From: JBDSGC01 sp046594105
Lineage (GTDB): Bacteria; Acidobacteriota; Thermoanaerobaculia; Gp7-AA8
Reading direction: 5' to 3'
Length of the DNA stretch: 17,905 nucleotides
Assembly: GCA_046594105.1 (NCBI GenBank)
Contig: JBKJQB010000111.1
Location: 1 to 17,905 of the forward strand
Below are positions 1 to 6,871 of this stretch, in pieces. The notes under the pieces are model-generated. The model searched no databases. It saw only the letters and a list, made by a program, of their open reading frames with translations, and was not told the origin of the DNA. Each line of letters opens with the position of its first letter. Within the stretch, counting starts at the first letter, position 1. A program made the position numbers and the translations under genes.

Positions 1-17
1 TTAGAAGGAGCGTCCCC

Positions 18-461
18 TCACACGCCGAACTGGCGGAGATGGTGATCGAAATGGCGCCACATCAATACCCCCCACGGATGGGAGCCGAGACGGCCGAACG
101 CGGGATGGCGGGGGAGAGGTCGCTTGCGGTCGGCAGAGTTGAAGTCGGCCAGGAGGCGGCGCAGTTCCCGGTTGCTCTCCTCGATCTCGAGGGATTCCGG
201 CGGAAGCAGTTCGAGCGCGGTGGGCAGGCTCCGGGGCACTGGGGCCACATAGATGGCGATCTGCTTCAGGGGAAAAAATCGCAGCGGTGTTTTCTTCGGC
301 ACCGTGGGAAGCTCGCCGGTGGCCATGCGCATCGATTGCACGAGGTGGGCGAGCATCTGCTCCGGTGTCATCGTGCCCCACCGCCGGGTGGAGTTCGTGC
401 CGACGCGAGCGATCCTCTGCAGGGTCTCCTCGATGACTTCGGGCCGGTGCAGCGACTTCAT
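18..461 (-). CDS. DUF1569 / DinB-fold protein
   Basis: This 147-residue protein matches what I recall of the DUF1569 family in the DinB four-helix superfamily. The N-terminal part has the RWGTMTPEQMLAHL segment (residues 27-40). The C-terminus has HPAFG (119-123) and ends in HFDHHLRQFGV (137-147). His39, His137, His140 and His141 are candidate metal ligands, as in DinB-type proteins. No signal peptide or membrane segment is visible, so it is probably cytoplasmic. Its ATG overlaps the stop of the upstream PIG-L gene by 4 bp (ATGA), so the two are probably co-transcribed and translationally coupled. Family members have no firmly established reaction; thiol-dependent or metal-dependent chemistry is only an inference from DinB relatives. 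Family call is confident, function is unknown. Confidence 0.85.
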   Translation of the reverse strand: MKSLHRPEVIEETLQRIARVGTNSTRRWGTMTPEQMLAHLVQSMRMATGELPTVPKKTPLRFFPLKQIAIYVAPVPRSLPTALELLPPESLEIEESNRELRRLLADFNSADRKRPLPRHPAFGRLGSHPWGVLMWRHFDHHLRQFGV

Positions 462-1393
462 CGGGCGATGGGGTGGCGGGGTGCGGAGGCCAGGGGAGCC
501 GCGCCGAGCTGCGGATACTGGAAGAACAGCTCGTTCCTGCGGATGAAGCGATTGCGCAGGAGAAACACGTACGGACGCTGGCTCTTGTACGTCAGCAGGA
601 CCTCGGTCTTTTTCTGCTGAACCTGATTGGAAAGGCCGTAGGTCGTCCAGGAGAACGCCTGCATGCGCGACGGCGGCAGCAGGGCCCGCTCGGGAGTGCT
701 CATCAGGGCTGTCGTCATGCGGCCGGCGTGCACCAGGTACCCGAGCCTCGACGGATGGAGAGTGAGCTGGTCCAGAGCCTCGTCGGTGATCTGCGCCGCG
801 GCGGTGTGGTCGGGGTGGAGATCGAACGGCACCGGCGCGATGACCATGGTCGGCTGCGTGAAGTCGATGATTTTCTTGATGTCCGACATCAGGCTGGCGT
901 AGTTGTAGAGCGCGCCAGGCGAGACCGCGTCGCCGTACGGGACGCTCGTTTCGCCGGTTCCCAGCGACCGGACGATCGCGTTGCGGTTCTCCATCATCGA
1001 GCGAAGGCCGCGGTCGGGGTATCCCAGAACGAAGTAATGATCAGGAGTGAGCCCCAGGATGTGCATGGCATCGCGCGCCTCGCTGATCCGGGTCCGGCCG
1101 ACGGACAGGTAGTTCGACGTGGTCGGCTCCAGGGTTCGGTGCATCAGCCGTGCGGAGAAGCGGTTGCAGTCGCCTGCAGTGAGGAAGACCACAAACACTT
1201 CGGCGCCGTTGGCGATGGCATCGATGGCGTAGCCGCCGGCGCCGATGGCCTCATCGTCGATGTGAGGGGCGACGATCAGAACACGATCGTGCCGGCCGGC
1301 CGCAGGGAGGCGTGGGTACTGCTGCATTTTGGCTTCACTGCGAGCCGGATTGAGCAATAGCATCGAGGCGAGTGTGATGATGGTGACCAGCAT
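458..1393 (-). CDS. PIG-L family deacetylase, probably exported
   Basis: The 311-residue product has the two metal-binding signatures of PIG-L/LmbE zinc-dependent deacetylases: APHIDDEAIG (42-51, with His44, Asp46 and Asp47) and HPDH (193-196). GRTRISEARDAMHILGL (99-115) and GYPDRGL (124-130) are also typical of the family. Family members remove an N-acetyl group from GlcNAc-type substrates, such as glycolipids, mycothiol precursors or antibiotics. The substrate here cannot be told. Residues 1-21 are a hydrophobic leader, so the enzyme is probably exported or membrane-anchored rather than cytosolic like the bacillithiol or mycothiol enzymes. It is the first gene of a two-gene unit and overlaps the DUF1569 gene by 4 bp. 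A plausible promoter lies 30 bp upstream of the start. I see no strong Shine-Dalgarno sequence. Confidence 0.9.
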   Translation of the reverse strand: MLVTIITLASMLLLNPARSEAKMQQYPRLPAAGRHDRVLIVAPHIDDEAIGAGGYAIDAIANGAEVFVVFLTAGDCNRFSARLMHRTLEPTTSNYLSVGRTRISEARDAMHILGLTPDHYFVLGYPDRGLRSMMENRNAIVRSLGTGETSVPYGDAVSPGALYNYASLMSDIKKIIDFTQPTMVIAPVPFDLHPDHTAAAQITDEALDQLTLHPSRLGYLVHAGRMTTALMSTPERALLPPSRMQAFSWTTYGLSNQVQQKKTEVLLTYKSQRPYVFLLRNRFIRRNELFFQYPQLGAAPLASAPRHPIAR

Positions 1394-1422
1394 GAATGAG
1401 ACCGGGGGAGGAGTACCAGGTG

Positions 1423-1451
1423 ATTATCGCGGCAAGAACGGCTCGCCACAA
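1423..1451 (-). promoter_or_regulatory. Putative promoter of the PIG-L/DUF1569 unit
   Basis: Read on the minus strand, TTGTGG (1451-1446) and GATAAT (1428-1423) are separated by exactly 17 bp. The -10 matches the sigma-70 consensus at 5 of 6 positions and the -35 at 3 of 6. It lies about 30 bp upstream of the PIG-L start at 1393. This rests on pattern only. Confidence 0.4.
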
Positions 1452-1471
1452 GCGGAACCTGATTTTCCTGC

Positions 1472-1500
1472 CTGACCGAACACGGGATTGCCCTTAAGAT
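1472..1500 (+). promoter_or_regulatory. Putative promoter of xdhC-mocA
   Basis: CTGACC (1472-1477) and TAAGAT (1495-1500) are separated by 17 bp, each matching sigma-70 consensus at 4 of 6 positions. Transcription would start near 1507, giving a leader of about 20 nt before the ATG at 1527. It sits back to back with the putative PIG-L promoter, with 20 bp between the two -35 boxes. Confidence 0.35.
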
Positions 1501-1526
1501 TCCCTCGTCTGCCACTCCAAACCGCC

Positions 1527-2438
1527 ATGCACGAGATTGACCGGATCATCGCCGCCGCCAACCAGCTGATCGTCCAGGGGAAGCGAGGCATCCTGGTGAC
1601 CGTGGTGGCCACCCGCGGCTCCACCTACAGGCGGGCAGGCGCTCGCGCTGTCATCAGCGAAGAGGGGCAGACATCCGGGACGCTCAGCGGCGGATGCCTG
1701 GAGCGCGATCTGGCGGAACGCGCCCGGCAGTGGCTCAGCGACTTTACGCCGAGGGTGGTCAGCTACGACAGCACCCGCTCGGACGACGTGGTCTTTGGGT
1801 TGGGCCTGGGCTGCCGAGGAGAGACGCACCTGTTGATCGAGCCGTTCGACGCGCTGCGCGTGCCGCGGTTGCTCACGGGATTCGCATGGCAGGGACGCGA
1901 GGTGGTGAGCTGGACGACCGCTCTTCCGGGGCGCGAGCCGCTGGTGGAGTCCATCCACCCTCAGCGATCAATTCTGATCGTCGGCGGAGGACCGGACTGT
2001 GAACCGGTGGCGAAGTTGGCGGAACAGATCGGCTGGCTGGCCACCGTCATCGCGCCGAGAGAGGTGCATCCGTCGAACCTTGCGGTCTCCGTAGACCTTT
2101 CGCAATTCGATGCGGCCGTGGTGATGACGCACAATTTTCTTCAGGACCTCGAGCTTCTCGGTGCGCTGCTCCCCAGCTCGATCCGGTTCGTGGGGCTTCT
2201 GGGACCGAAGGAGCGGGGACGGGAGTTGTTGTCGAAGATCACCGGACTCTCGGAGCGCGATCGGACCCGACTGCATTCGCCGATCGGTCTCGATCTCGGC
2301 GCGGAGACTCCCGAGGAGATCGCGCTCTCGATCATGGCGGAGGTGCAGGCGGTGCTCAATGAGCGGAGCGGCGCGCCCCTGCGGGAATCGGATCAGCCGA
2401 TCCATGCGCGCTCCGCGGACCCGGTCGCGTGCCCCTGA
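1527..2438 (+). CDS. xdhC: XdhC/CoxI family molybdenum hydroxylase maturation factor
   Basis: XdhC/CoxI proteins bind molybdenum cofactor, assist its sulfuration, and deliver it to xanthine dehydrogenase or CO dehydrogenase-type enzymes. This 303-residue product has both expected domains. The N-terminal XdhC/CoxI domain carries RGSTYRRAG (30-38), SGGCLE (54-59) and GLGLGCRG (91-98). The C-terminal Rossmann-like domain has IVGGGPD (151-157) and the family hallmark SPIGLDLGAETPEEIA (251-266). I chose the ATG at 1527; an in-frame TTG at 1488 would add 13 unconserved residues. The stop overlaps the GTG start of mocA by 10 bp, so the pair is coupled. No hydroxylase subunit genes are adjacent, so the client enzyme must be encoded elsewhere. 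Cytoplasmic. Confidence 0.9.
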   Translation: MHEIDRIIAAANQLIVQGKRGILVTVVATRGSTYRRAGARAVISEEGQTSGTLSGGCLERDLAERARQWLSDFTPRVVSYDSTRSDDVVFGLGLGCRGETHLLIEPFDALRVPRLLTGFAWQGREVVSWTTALPGREPLVESIHPQRSILIVGGGPDCEPVAKLAEQIGWLATVIAPREVHPSNLAVSVDLSQFDAAVVMTHNFLQDLELLGALLPSSIRFVGLLGPKERGRELLSKITGLSERDRTRLHSPIGLDLGAETPEEIALSIMAEVQAVLNERSGAPLRESDQPIHARSADPVACP

Positions 2439-2983
2439 CCTGCATCCTCCTGGCGGCAGGCAGTTCCTCGAGGCTGGGACGGCCGAAGCAGCTGGTGACG
2501 TTTCGCGGGCGACCACTGATCCGTCACGCGGCGGAGACCGCCATCGAAGCAGGCGTTCCGAAGCTCGTGGTGATCGTGCCGGCTGCTTCGCCCGACATCG
2601 TCGCTGCGCTGGATGGTCTGGTGCTCGAAACGATTGAGAATCCCGGCGCGGCGGAAGGCATCGCCTCTTCGATCCGTCTCGGCGTAGGGAAGACGTCCGG
2701 TCCGTGGCTGCTCCTGCTCTGCGACCAGCCGCTGGTCACGCAGCAACATTTACGAGCCTTGATGGCCGCGGGAGGACCGATCGCGGCGACTCAGCACCGG
2801 GACGGACACCCCGGTGTGCCGGCGCTGTTCGATGTGTCGATGCGTGACGAGTTGATGGGGCTGCGAGGGGATCAAGGGGCCCGTCGGATCCTGGAGGCCC
2901 ATCGGGATAGCCTTCATCGGATCGAGTTCGTCGAGGCCTCTGTGGATGTCGATACGGAAGAGGATGTCGCGCGATTCGAGTGA
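2429..2983 (+). CDS. mocA: MocA-like molybdenum cofactor cytidylyltransferase
   Basis: This 184-residue MobA-like NTP transferase most resembles MocA, which makes molybdopterin cytosine dinucleotide for xanthine-oxidase-family enzymes. The nucleotide-binding loop is LAAGSSSRLGRPKQL (8-22). Further motifs are NPGAAEGIASSIRLG (71-85), CDQPLV (98-103), GHPGVPALF (126-134) and a terminal VDVDTEEDVARF (172-183). MocA rather than MobA is favoured by the LAAGxSxRxGxPKQL loop and by pairing with xdhC, the usual partner. The start is GTG inside the end of xdhC, a 10-bp overlap; no ATG gives an intact nucleotide-binding loop. CTP and GTP preference cannot be proved from sequence alone. Confidence 0.88.
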   Translation: MPLTCILLAAGSSSRLGRPKQLVTFRGRPLIRHAAETAIEAGVPKLVVIVPAASPDIVAALDGLVLETIENPGAAEGIASSIRLGVGKTSGPWLLLLCDQPLVTQQHLRALMAAGGPIAATQHRDGHPGVPALFDVSMRDELMGLRGDQGARRILEAHRDSLHRIEFVEASVDVDTEEDVARFE

Positions 2984-3045
2984 GAGGCGGCCGAGCAAAT
3001 TAGGCTGAGATAGAAATTGTGGCGGACGCTATGCGAACCCACGCC

Positions 3046-3060
3046 GCCGGCCGTGCCGGC
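3046..3060. repeat. Short GCCGGC hairpin between convergent genes
   Basis: GCCGGC-CGT-GCCGGC forms a 6-bp stem with a 3-nt loop in the 85-bp gap between mocA (plus) and the barrel gene (minus). It could act as a two-way terminator, but no T-tract follows on either strand. It may instead be a short relative of the GCCGGC-type repeats elsewhere in the window. Confidence 0.4.
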
Positions 3061-3068
3061 TGCTGGCC

Positions 3069-4295
3069 TCAAAATGCGTAGCGGAGTTCGAGCGTGAGGC
3101 TGTGGGAGTCGAGGTTGGGATCCCCGCCCGACTGCTGCGCTGCGATGCGGTCTCCGGTGATCCCGGTGAACTCGGTGGCCAGGCGGAGTTTCGGGTGGAG
3201 ATCGTGCAGCCACGCCACAGTCCATGAAGTGCCGTGCTCGGTGTTGGTCTCCAGCGAAGGAACGCGGTCGCGGTCGGTGGTGCCGAAACGATCGATGCGA
3301 CCGCTGAACCGGTTCGAGCCTTCGTGCCACGAGACCAGCAGGTACGCCGCGTAAAAGTCGGCCTGCACGAAGACGGGACGCGGGCCCATGCCGGTCGATC
3401 CCCAGGTGTATTCGGCGAGCGCGGTCACCGGACTGCTGGTCCCGGCCTGCGTGCTCACGATGTTGAACCGCGTGCGCCATGCGTATTCGCCGCGAACCAC
3501 CTCGCGGTCGCCGCGATTGTCGATGCGGGTGAACTGGATGAGTGCGCGCTCTGGCAGCTGGGCGCGGAGGCGCGCCGCAAACCCGGTGCGTCCGTCGAGG
3601 TCACGCTCGAAGGGCACGGTCCCATCGGCGCGCTGATCCCGGAAGCTGGTACGCAGCGAGAACAGCGGCGGCAGAGGCACCGCTTCGTTGAAGGTGCTCA
3701 GACGGTTTCCGACCGACCAGCCCCTCCAGGCCAGCAAGGCGCCCATCGAGTCATTCCCTCGAAACGCGGTCACCCCTCCGCTGAGGTAGAAGTTGGGCTT
3801 CCACTGCACATCGACGCCTACCGGCCGCACTTCCTGTCCGATCCAGGAGTTCAGCGCCGAGAAACTCGATGTGTACGGCGACGTCCATAGCGGGCCGATG
3901 TTCTCCCGCGAGGTCCCCAGGAAGAATTGGCCCGCGCGCACCTGCCAGGTCTCGGAGTGCAGCTCTGCAAACGCTTCTACCAGCCCGGCGCGCCGGCCTT
4001 TGCTGGTGCCGGGTTCGGCGCGTCCGAGGACCTGCGCGTGAAGATTCAGCCAGGACGACGGAGCCCAGTCGGCGCCGAGCTGGGCCACCGCATTGCCACG
4101 CCAGGCGGAGTCATGGGCGTCTTTCGCGCCGAGATCCAGACGACCGAAGCCGCCCTCGATCCAGGAGGATTGCCCGCGGACGACGGCGGTGCGACCGGTC
4201 AGAAAGCCAGAGAAGACCGGTGGGGACTGCGCTTGAGCGGAAAGAGCGACGGCGCCGCACAGCAGGCCGCAAAGGGCTGGTTTCCAGGAGGTCAT
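3069..4295 (-). CDS. Outer-membrane beta-barrel (porin-like) protein
   Basis: The 408-residue product starts with a clear signal peptide (MTSWKPALCGLLCGAVALSA, cleavage probably near AQAQ at 21-24). It continues as alternating polar and aromatic segments typical of beta-strands and ends in LTLELRYAF. A C-terminal Phe after alternating residues is the classic signal for insertion by the BAM complex. The frame stays open upstream to 4604, but the extra residues are Arg/Ser-rich shadow sequence. The ATG at 4295 places the signal peptide at the N-terminus. It lies 82 bp downstream of the aspartyl-protease-like lipoprotein on the same strand, possibly in one transcript. I cannot assign a substrate; an uncharacterised porin or structural barrel both fit. 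Confidence 0.75.
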   Translation of the reverse strand: MTSWKPALCGLLCGAVALSAQAQSPPVFSGFLTGRTAVVRGQSSWIEGGFGRLDLGAKDAHDSAWRGNAVAQLGADWAPSSWLNLHAQVLGRAEPGTSKGRRAGLVEAFAELHSETWQVRAGQFFLGTSRENIGPLWTSPYTSSFSALNSWIGQEVRPVGVDVQWKPNFYLSGGVTAFRGNDSMGALLAWRGWSVGNRLSTFNEAVPLPPLFSLRTSFRDQRADGTVPFERDLDGRTGFAARLRAQLPERALIQFTRIDNRGDREVVRGEYAWRTRFNIVSTQAGTSSPVTALAEYTWGSTGMGPRPVFVQADFYAAYLLVSWHEGSNRFSGRIDRFGTTDRDRVPSLETNTEHGTSWTVAWLHDLHPKLRLATEFTGITGDRIAAQQSGGDPNLDSHSLTLELRYAF

Positions 4296-4377
4296 CGATC
4301 GAGCCGAATCAATCCGGGACCTCGGTTCAGAATTCCGCGATGCGCTGGAACGTCGCCTGCGGCCGGGGCCACGGCTT

Positions 4378-5100
4378 TCAGCGAGGCCGAGGGTCGTGCC
4401 ACACCCCGACCTGCTTGCGTCCGTAATCGATGGTGACCAGGAACTTCGACAGCAGTCGATTTCCGACGCGGGGCCGGGCAACGTCCGCAGTCCGAATGTC
4501 CACCACTCCGAGACTGATCCCGCCGAGCGCGATGCGGGCCGGCCGTCGCGACGAAGATGTGGCCGGGCCGGGGAGCAGAAGAGTATCGGGCGAGGCGGTG
4601 TCAACGATGGCCCGGATCGGTGTGCCGTCGACGCTGATCTCGATTTCCGGCTGCTCCGAAAAGCGCGTCAGAGTCATGAGCTCGGGGTGGATTCCTTCCC
4701 GCTGCAGCGTCAGCAGTCCGGTTCGATAGTCGATGGTGATCGCAGAAGACTTCCAGACGTCGGCGCCGATGATTCCGTCGGCCAGCCCGTGAAGGTCGAC
4801 GACGACCGGTGTAAAGCGAACCGACTGCTTGGCGCTCAATTCCAGCGAATGCGTCTCGCTGGAACGCAATTTTTTCAGATACGAGGGGTCGATCGCGATC
4901 GTGGGGTTTGCCGAACCGAGCAGGAATCGCCCGGGGACGCCGTCGATGGACAGCGAGGTCAGCACCAGGAGGTTGTCCTGGACTGTGAAGACGAGGTTGA
5001 CCTCCTGCCCGATCGGTTCTTTGCTCCACGGCAACCCGCTTTTGCAGGATGTCAGGAGGGAGCAGGCGAGCATTGCGATCAGGATGGATTTCGAGTACAT
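4378..5100 (-). CDS. Lipoprotein with two degenerate retropepsin-like domains
   Basis: The 240-residue product begins with a lipoprotein signal (MYSKSILIAMLACSLLTSC; lipobox LTSC, Cys19). The rest resembles tandem aspartyl-protease-like domains. Lobe 1 has GVPGRFLLGSANPTIAIDP (54-72) and GIIGADVWKSSAITIDY (109-125). Lobe 2 has IRAIVDTASPDTLLLP (162-177) and ends with VGNRLLSKFLVTIDYGRKQV (212-231). In active enzymes each lobe carries Asp-Thr-Gly. Here lobe 1 has Gly-Ser-Ala and lobe 2 has Asp-Thr-Ala, so catalysis is doubtful. I chose the ATG at 5100 because it gives the lipobox; an ATG at 5160 would bury it 20 residues in and run to the divergent pruA start. It is probably periplasmic and lipid-anchored. 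Upstream partner of the barrel gene. Confidence 0.7.
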   Translation of the reverse strand: MYSKSILIAMLACSLLTSCKSGLPWSKEPIGQEVNLVFTVQDNLLVLTSLSIDGVPGRFLLGSANPTIAIDPSYLKKLRSSETHSLELSAKQSVRFTPVVVDLHGLADGIIGADVWKSSAITIDYRTGLLTLQREGIHPELMTLTRFSEQPEIEISVDGTPIRAIVDTASPDTLLLPGPATSSSRRPARIALGGISLGVVDIRTADVARPRVGNRLLSKFLVTIDYGRKQVGVWHDPRPR

Positions 5101-5147
5101 ACCGGCGGCGACCGACGACGTAGTTTTCTGCGCGTGAGCGGGCGCCC

Positions 5148-5153
5148 GGAGGA
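5148..5153 (+). promoter_or_regulatory. Strong ribosome-binding site of pruA
   Basis: GGAGGA lies 6 nt before the ATG at 5160. It is the clearest Shine-Dalgarno sequence in the window, where most other genes have weak or no such motif, and it fixes this start. Confidence 0.7.
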
Positions 5154-5159
5154 ACCCCA

Positions 5160-6719
5160 ATGCTGAGTGAATTCAAGAACGAGGCCCTGACTGATTTCTC
5201 AAGGCCGGAACATCGGTCGGCCATGGAGTCGGCGCTCGTGAGAGTGCACGCAGAATTCGGCCGGGAATACCCGCTGGTGATCGCTGGCGAGCGTATCACC
5301 GGCCTGAAGACCTATGAGTCCATCAACCCCTCGCACAAGAGCGAGCTTCTGGGACGTTTTCAGAAGGGCAGCGGGCACCACGTGATGAAAGCCATCGATG
5401 CCGGCTGGACCGCATTCGAGTCCTGGAAACGCCAGCCCCTGGAGGTCCGGGCCGGGTTGCTGGTCAAGGCCGCCGGGCTGATGCGCGAGCGCAAGCACGA
5501 GTTTTCCGCCACTATGGTTTACGAAGTCGGCAAGACCTGGTCCGAGGCGGATGCGGACACCGCTGAGGCCATCGATTTCCTGGAGTTCTACGCACGGGAA
5601 GCCTATCGCTACGGCGGGGAGCAGCCGATCACCAAGATCGCCGGCGAGGACAACGACCTGGTCTACATCCCCCTCGGCGTCGGCGCCGTCATTCCTCCCT
5701 GGAACTTTCCCCTGGCCATCATGGCCGGGATGACCACGGCGGCCGTGGTCACCGGAAACTGCGTGGTCATGAAGCCTTCCTCGGACGCGCCATGGATCGC
5801 CTATCGCTTCTTCGCGCTGCTGGAAGAGGCGGGGATGCCGCCCGGCGTGGTGAACTTCGTCAGCGGTTCCGGCGGCGAGGTCGGCGATCCGCTCACTCAG
5901 AGCCCGCGTATCCGCTTCATCTCCTTCACCGGGTCGAAGGAAGTCGGCCTGCACATCAACGAGCAGGCCGCCAAGCCGCAGAAGGGCCAGCTCTGGATCA
6001 AGCGCGTGGTTGCCGAGATGGGCGGCAAAGACGCGATCATCGTCGATCGGGAGACCGCGAGCCTCGAAGACGCTGCCACGGCGGTGGTGGCCTCGGCCTT
6101 CGGTTTCCAGGGGCAGAAGTGCTCTGCCTGTTCGCGCCTCATCGTGGACGAAGCCATCTACGATCGATTCGTTCCCATGGTCGCGGAGAAGACGAAAGCA
6201 CTCCGCATCGGCGCGCCGGAGCTGGCTGACACCCAGATCGGGCCGGTGGTCAACGAGTCGGCCATGAAGAAGATCAAGGAGTACATCGAGAAGGGCAAGA
6301 AAGAGGGCGGGCGTCTGGTGGCTGGCGGAGAGCTGCGCACCGGCGACGGCTTCTATATCGAGCCGACGGTCATCGCCGACGTCGATCCTGAGGGAACGAT
6401 CTCGCAGGAAGAGATTTTCGGGCCGGTGCTCGCGGTCATGAAGGCGAAGGACTTCGATGATGCGTTGCGCATTGCGAACAACACGCAGTTCGGTCTGACC
6501 GGCGCGGTGTTCACCGCGAATCCGGAGAAGATCCGCCGGGCCGAGGAAGAGTTTTTCGTCGGGAATCTGTATGTGAATCGCAAATGCACCGGAGCGCTGG
6601 TCGGCGTGCATCCGTTCGGCGGCTTCAACATGTCGGGCACCGACTCCAAAGCAGGTGGCCGCGACTACCTCGGCCTGTTCCTGCAGGCCAAAGCGATCTC
6701 GCGGAGGGTGGCAGGGTAG
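5160..6719 (+). CDS. pruA: 1-pyrroline-5-carboxylate dehydrogenase (L-glutamate gamma-semialdehyde dehydrogenase)
   Basis: This NAD-dependent enzyme oxidises glutamate gamma-semialdehyde to glutamate, the last step of proline catabolism (also arginine via ornithine). The 519 residues match the usual length of the monofunctional RocA/PruA type. The oxyanion Asn is in PPWNFP (179-184), the NAD-binding segment is FTGSKEVG (256-263), the general base is Glu286 in VAEMGGKD, and the catalytic cysteine is Cys321 in GQKCSACSR. The C-terminal HPFGGFNMSGTDSKAGG segment is typical of P5C dehydrogenases and helps separate it from general aldehyde dehydrogenases. No proline dehydrogenase gene is adjacent, so it seems to be a stand-alone gene. 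It is followed by a repeat-bearing gap. Cytoplasmic. Confidence 0.93.
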   Translation: MLSEFKNEALTDFSRPEHRSAMESALVRVHAEFGREYPLVIAGERITGLKTYESINPSHKSELLGRFQKGSGHHVMKAIDAGWTAFESWKRQPLEVRAGLLVKAAGLMRERKHEFSATMVYEVGKTWSEADADTAEAIDFLEFYAREAYRYGGEQPITKIAGEDNDLVYIPLGVGAVIPPWNFPLAIMAGMTTAAVVTGNCVVMKPSSDAPWIAYRFFALLEEAGMPPGVVNFVSGSGGEVGDPLTQSPRIRFISFTGSKEVGLHINEQAAKPQKGQLWIKRVVAEMGGKDAIIVDRETASLEDAATAVVASAFGFQGQKCSACSRLIVDEAIYDRFVPMVAEKTKALRIGAPELADTQIGPVVNESAMKKIKEYIEKGKKEGGRLVAGGELRTGDGFYIEPTVIADVDPEGTISQEEIFGPVLAVMKAKDFDDALRIANNTQFGLTGAVFTANPEKIRRAEEEFFVGNLYVNRKCTGALVGVHPFGGFNMSGTDSKAGGRDYLGLFLQAKAISRRVAG

Positions 6720-6775
6720 GCGGGGTGCGGCATTTGGTCCCGCGAAGGCGCGCTTCACAGTCCAGCCGCCGGCTC

Positions 6776-6838
6776 TGCCGGGGGAAACCCGCCGGCAAGA
6801 TGCCGGCGGACCGGCCGGCAAAGATGCCGGCGTTCCGA
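6776..6838 (-). repeat. Dispersed palindromic repeat (GCCGGCATCTTTGCCGGC type), two cores
   Basis: Between pruA and the lipoprotein gene, the minus strand reads GCCGGCATCTTTGCCGGC and then GCCGGCATCTTGCCGGC, two GC-rich palindromes in tandem. The first, with flanks TTCGGA-C and CCGG, closely matches the plus-strand copy at 15171-15198. A half copy lies at 10100-10113. Presence in both orientations and only in intergenic DNA suggests a REP-like family. It could also act as a terminator for pruA. Confidence 0.65.
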
Positions 6839-6860
6839 AAAGTAAAGGGGATCGTGCGTC

Positions 6861-6866
6861 TAGAAT
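6861..6866 (+). promoter_or_regulatory. Possible -10 element directly before a start codon
   Basis: TAGAAT ends 5 nt before the ATG at 6872. If used, the transcript would begin at or within a base or two of the start codon (leaderless). No matching -35 is seen 16-18 bp upstream. Weak evidence. Confidence 0.25.
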
Positions 6867-6871
6867 CGCTC

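Noticed and set aside
1..381. Minus-strand frame at the left edge
   Set aside because: It is a shadow of the DUF1569 gene in another frame, low in complexity and Pro/Arg-rich.
473..1360. 295-residue plus-strand frame antisense to the PIG-L gene
   Set aside because: The PIG-L frame on the other strand holds both metal-binding motifs and a signal peptide; this frame has none.
4296..4604. Upstream extension of the barrel protein to 4604
   Set aside because: The added residues are Arg/Ser-rich and overlap the end of the lipoprotein gene; the signal peptide begins at 4295.
5199..6821. 540-residue open frame on the minus strand, antisense to pruA
   Set aside because: It lies fully across a clear P5C dehydrogenase gene and is rich in Arg, His, Asp and Gly without recognisable motifs. 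Long antisense frames are expected in GC-rich coding DNA.
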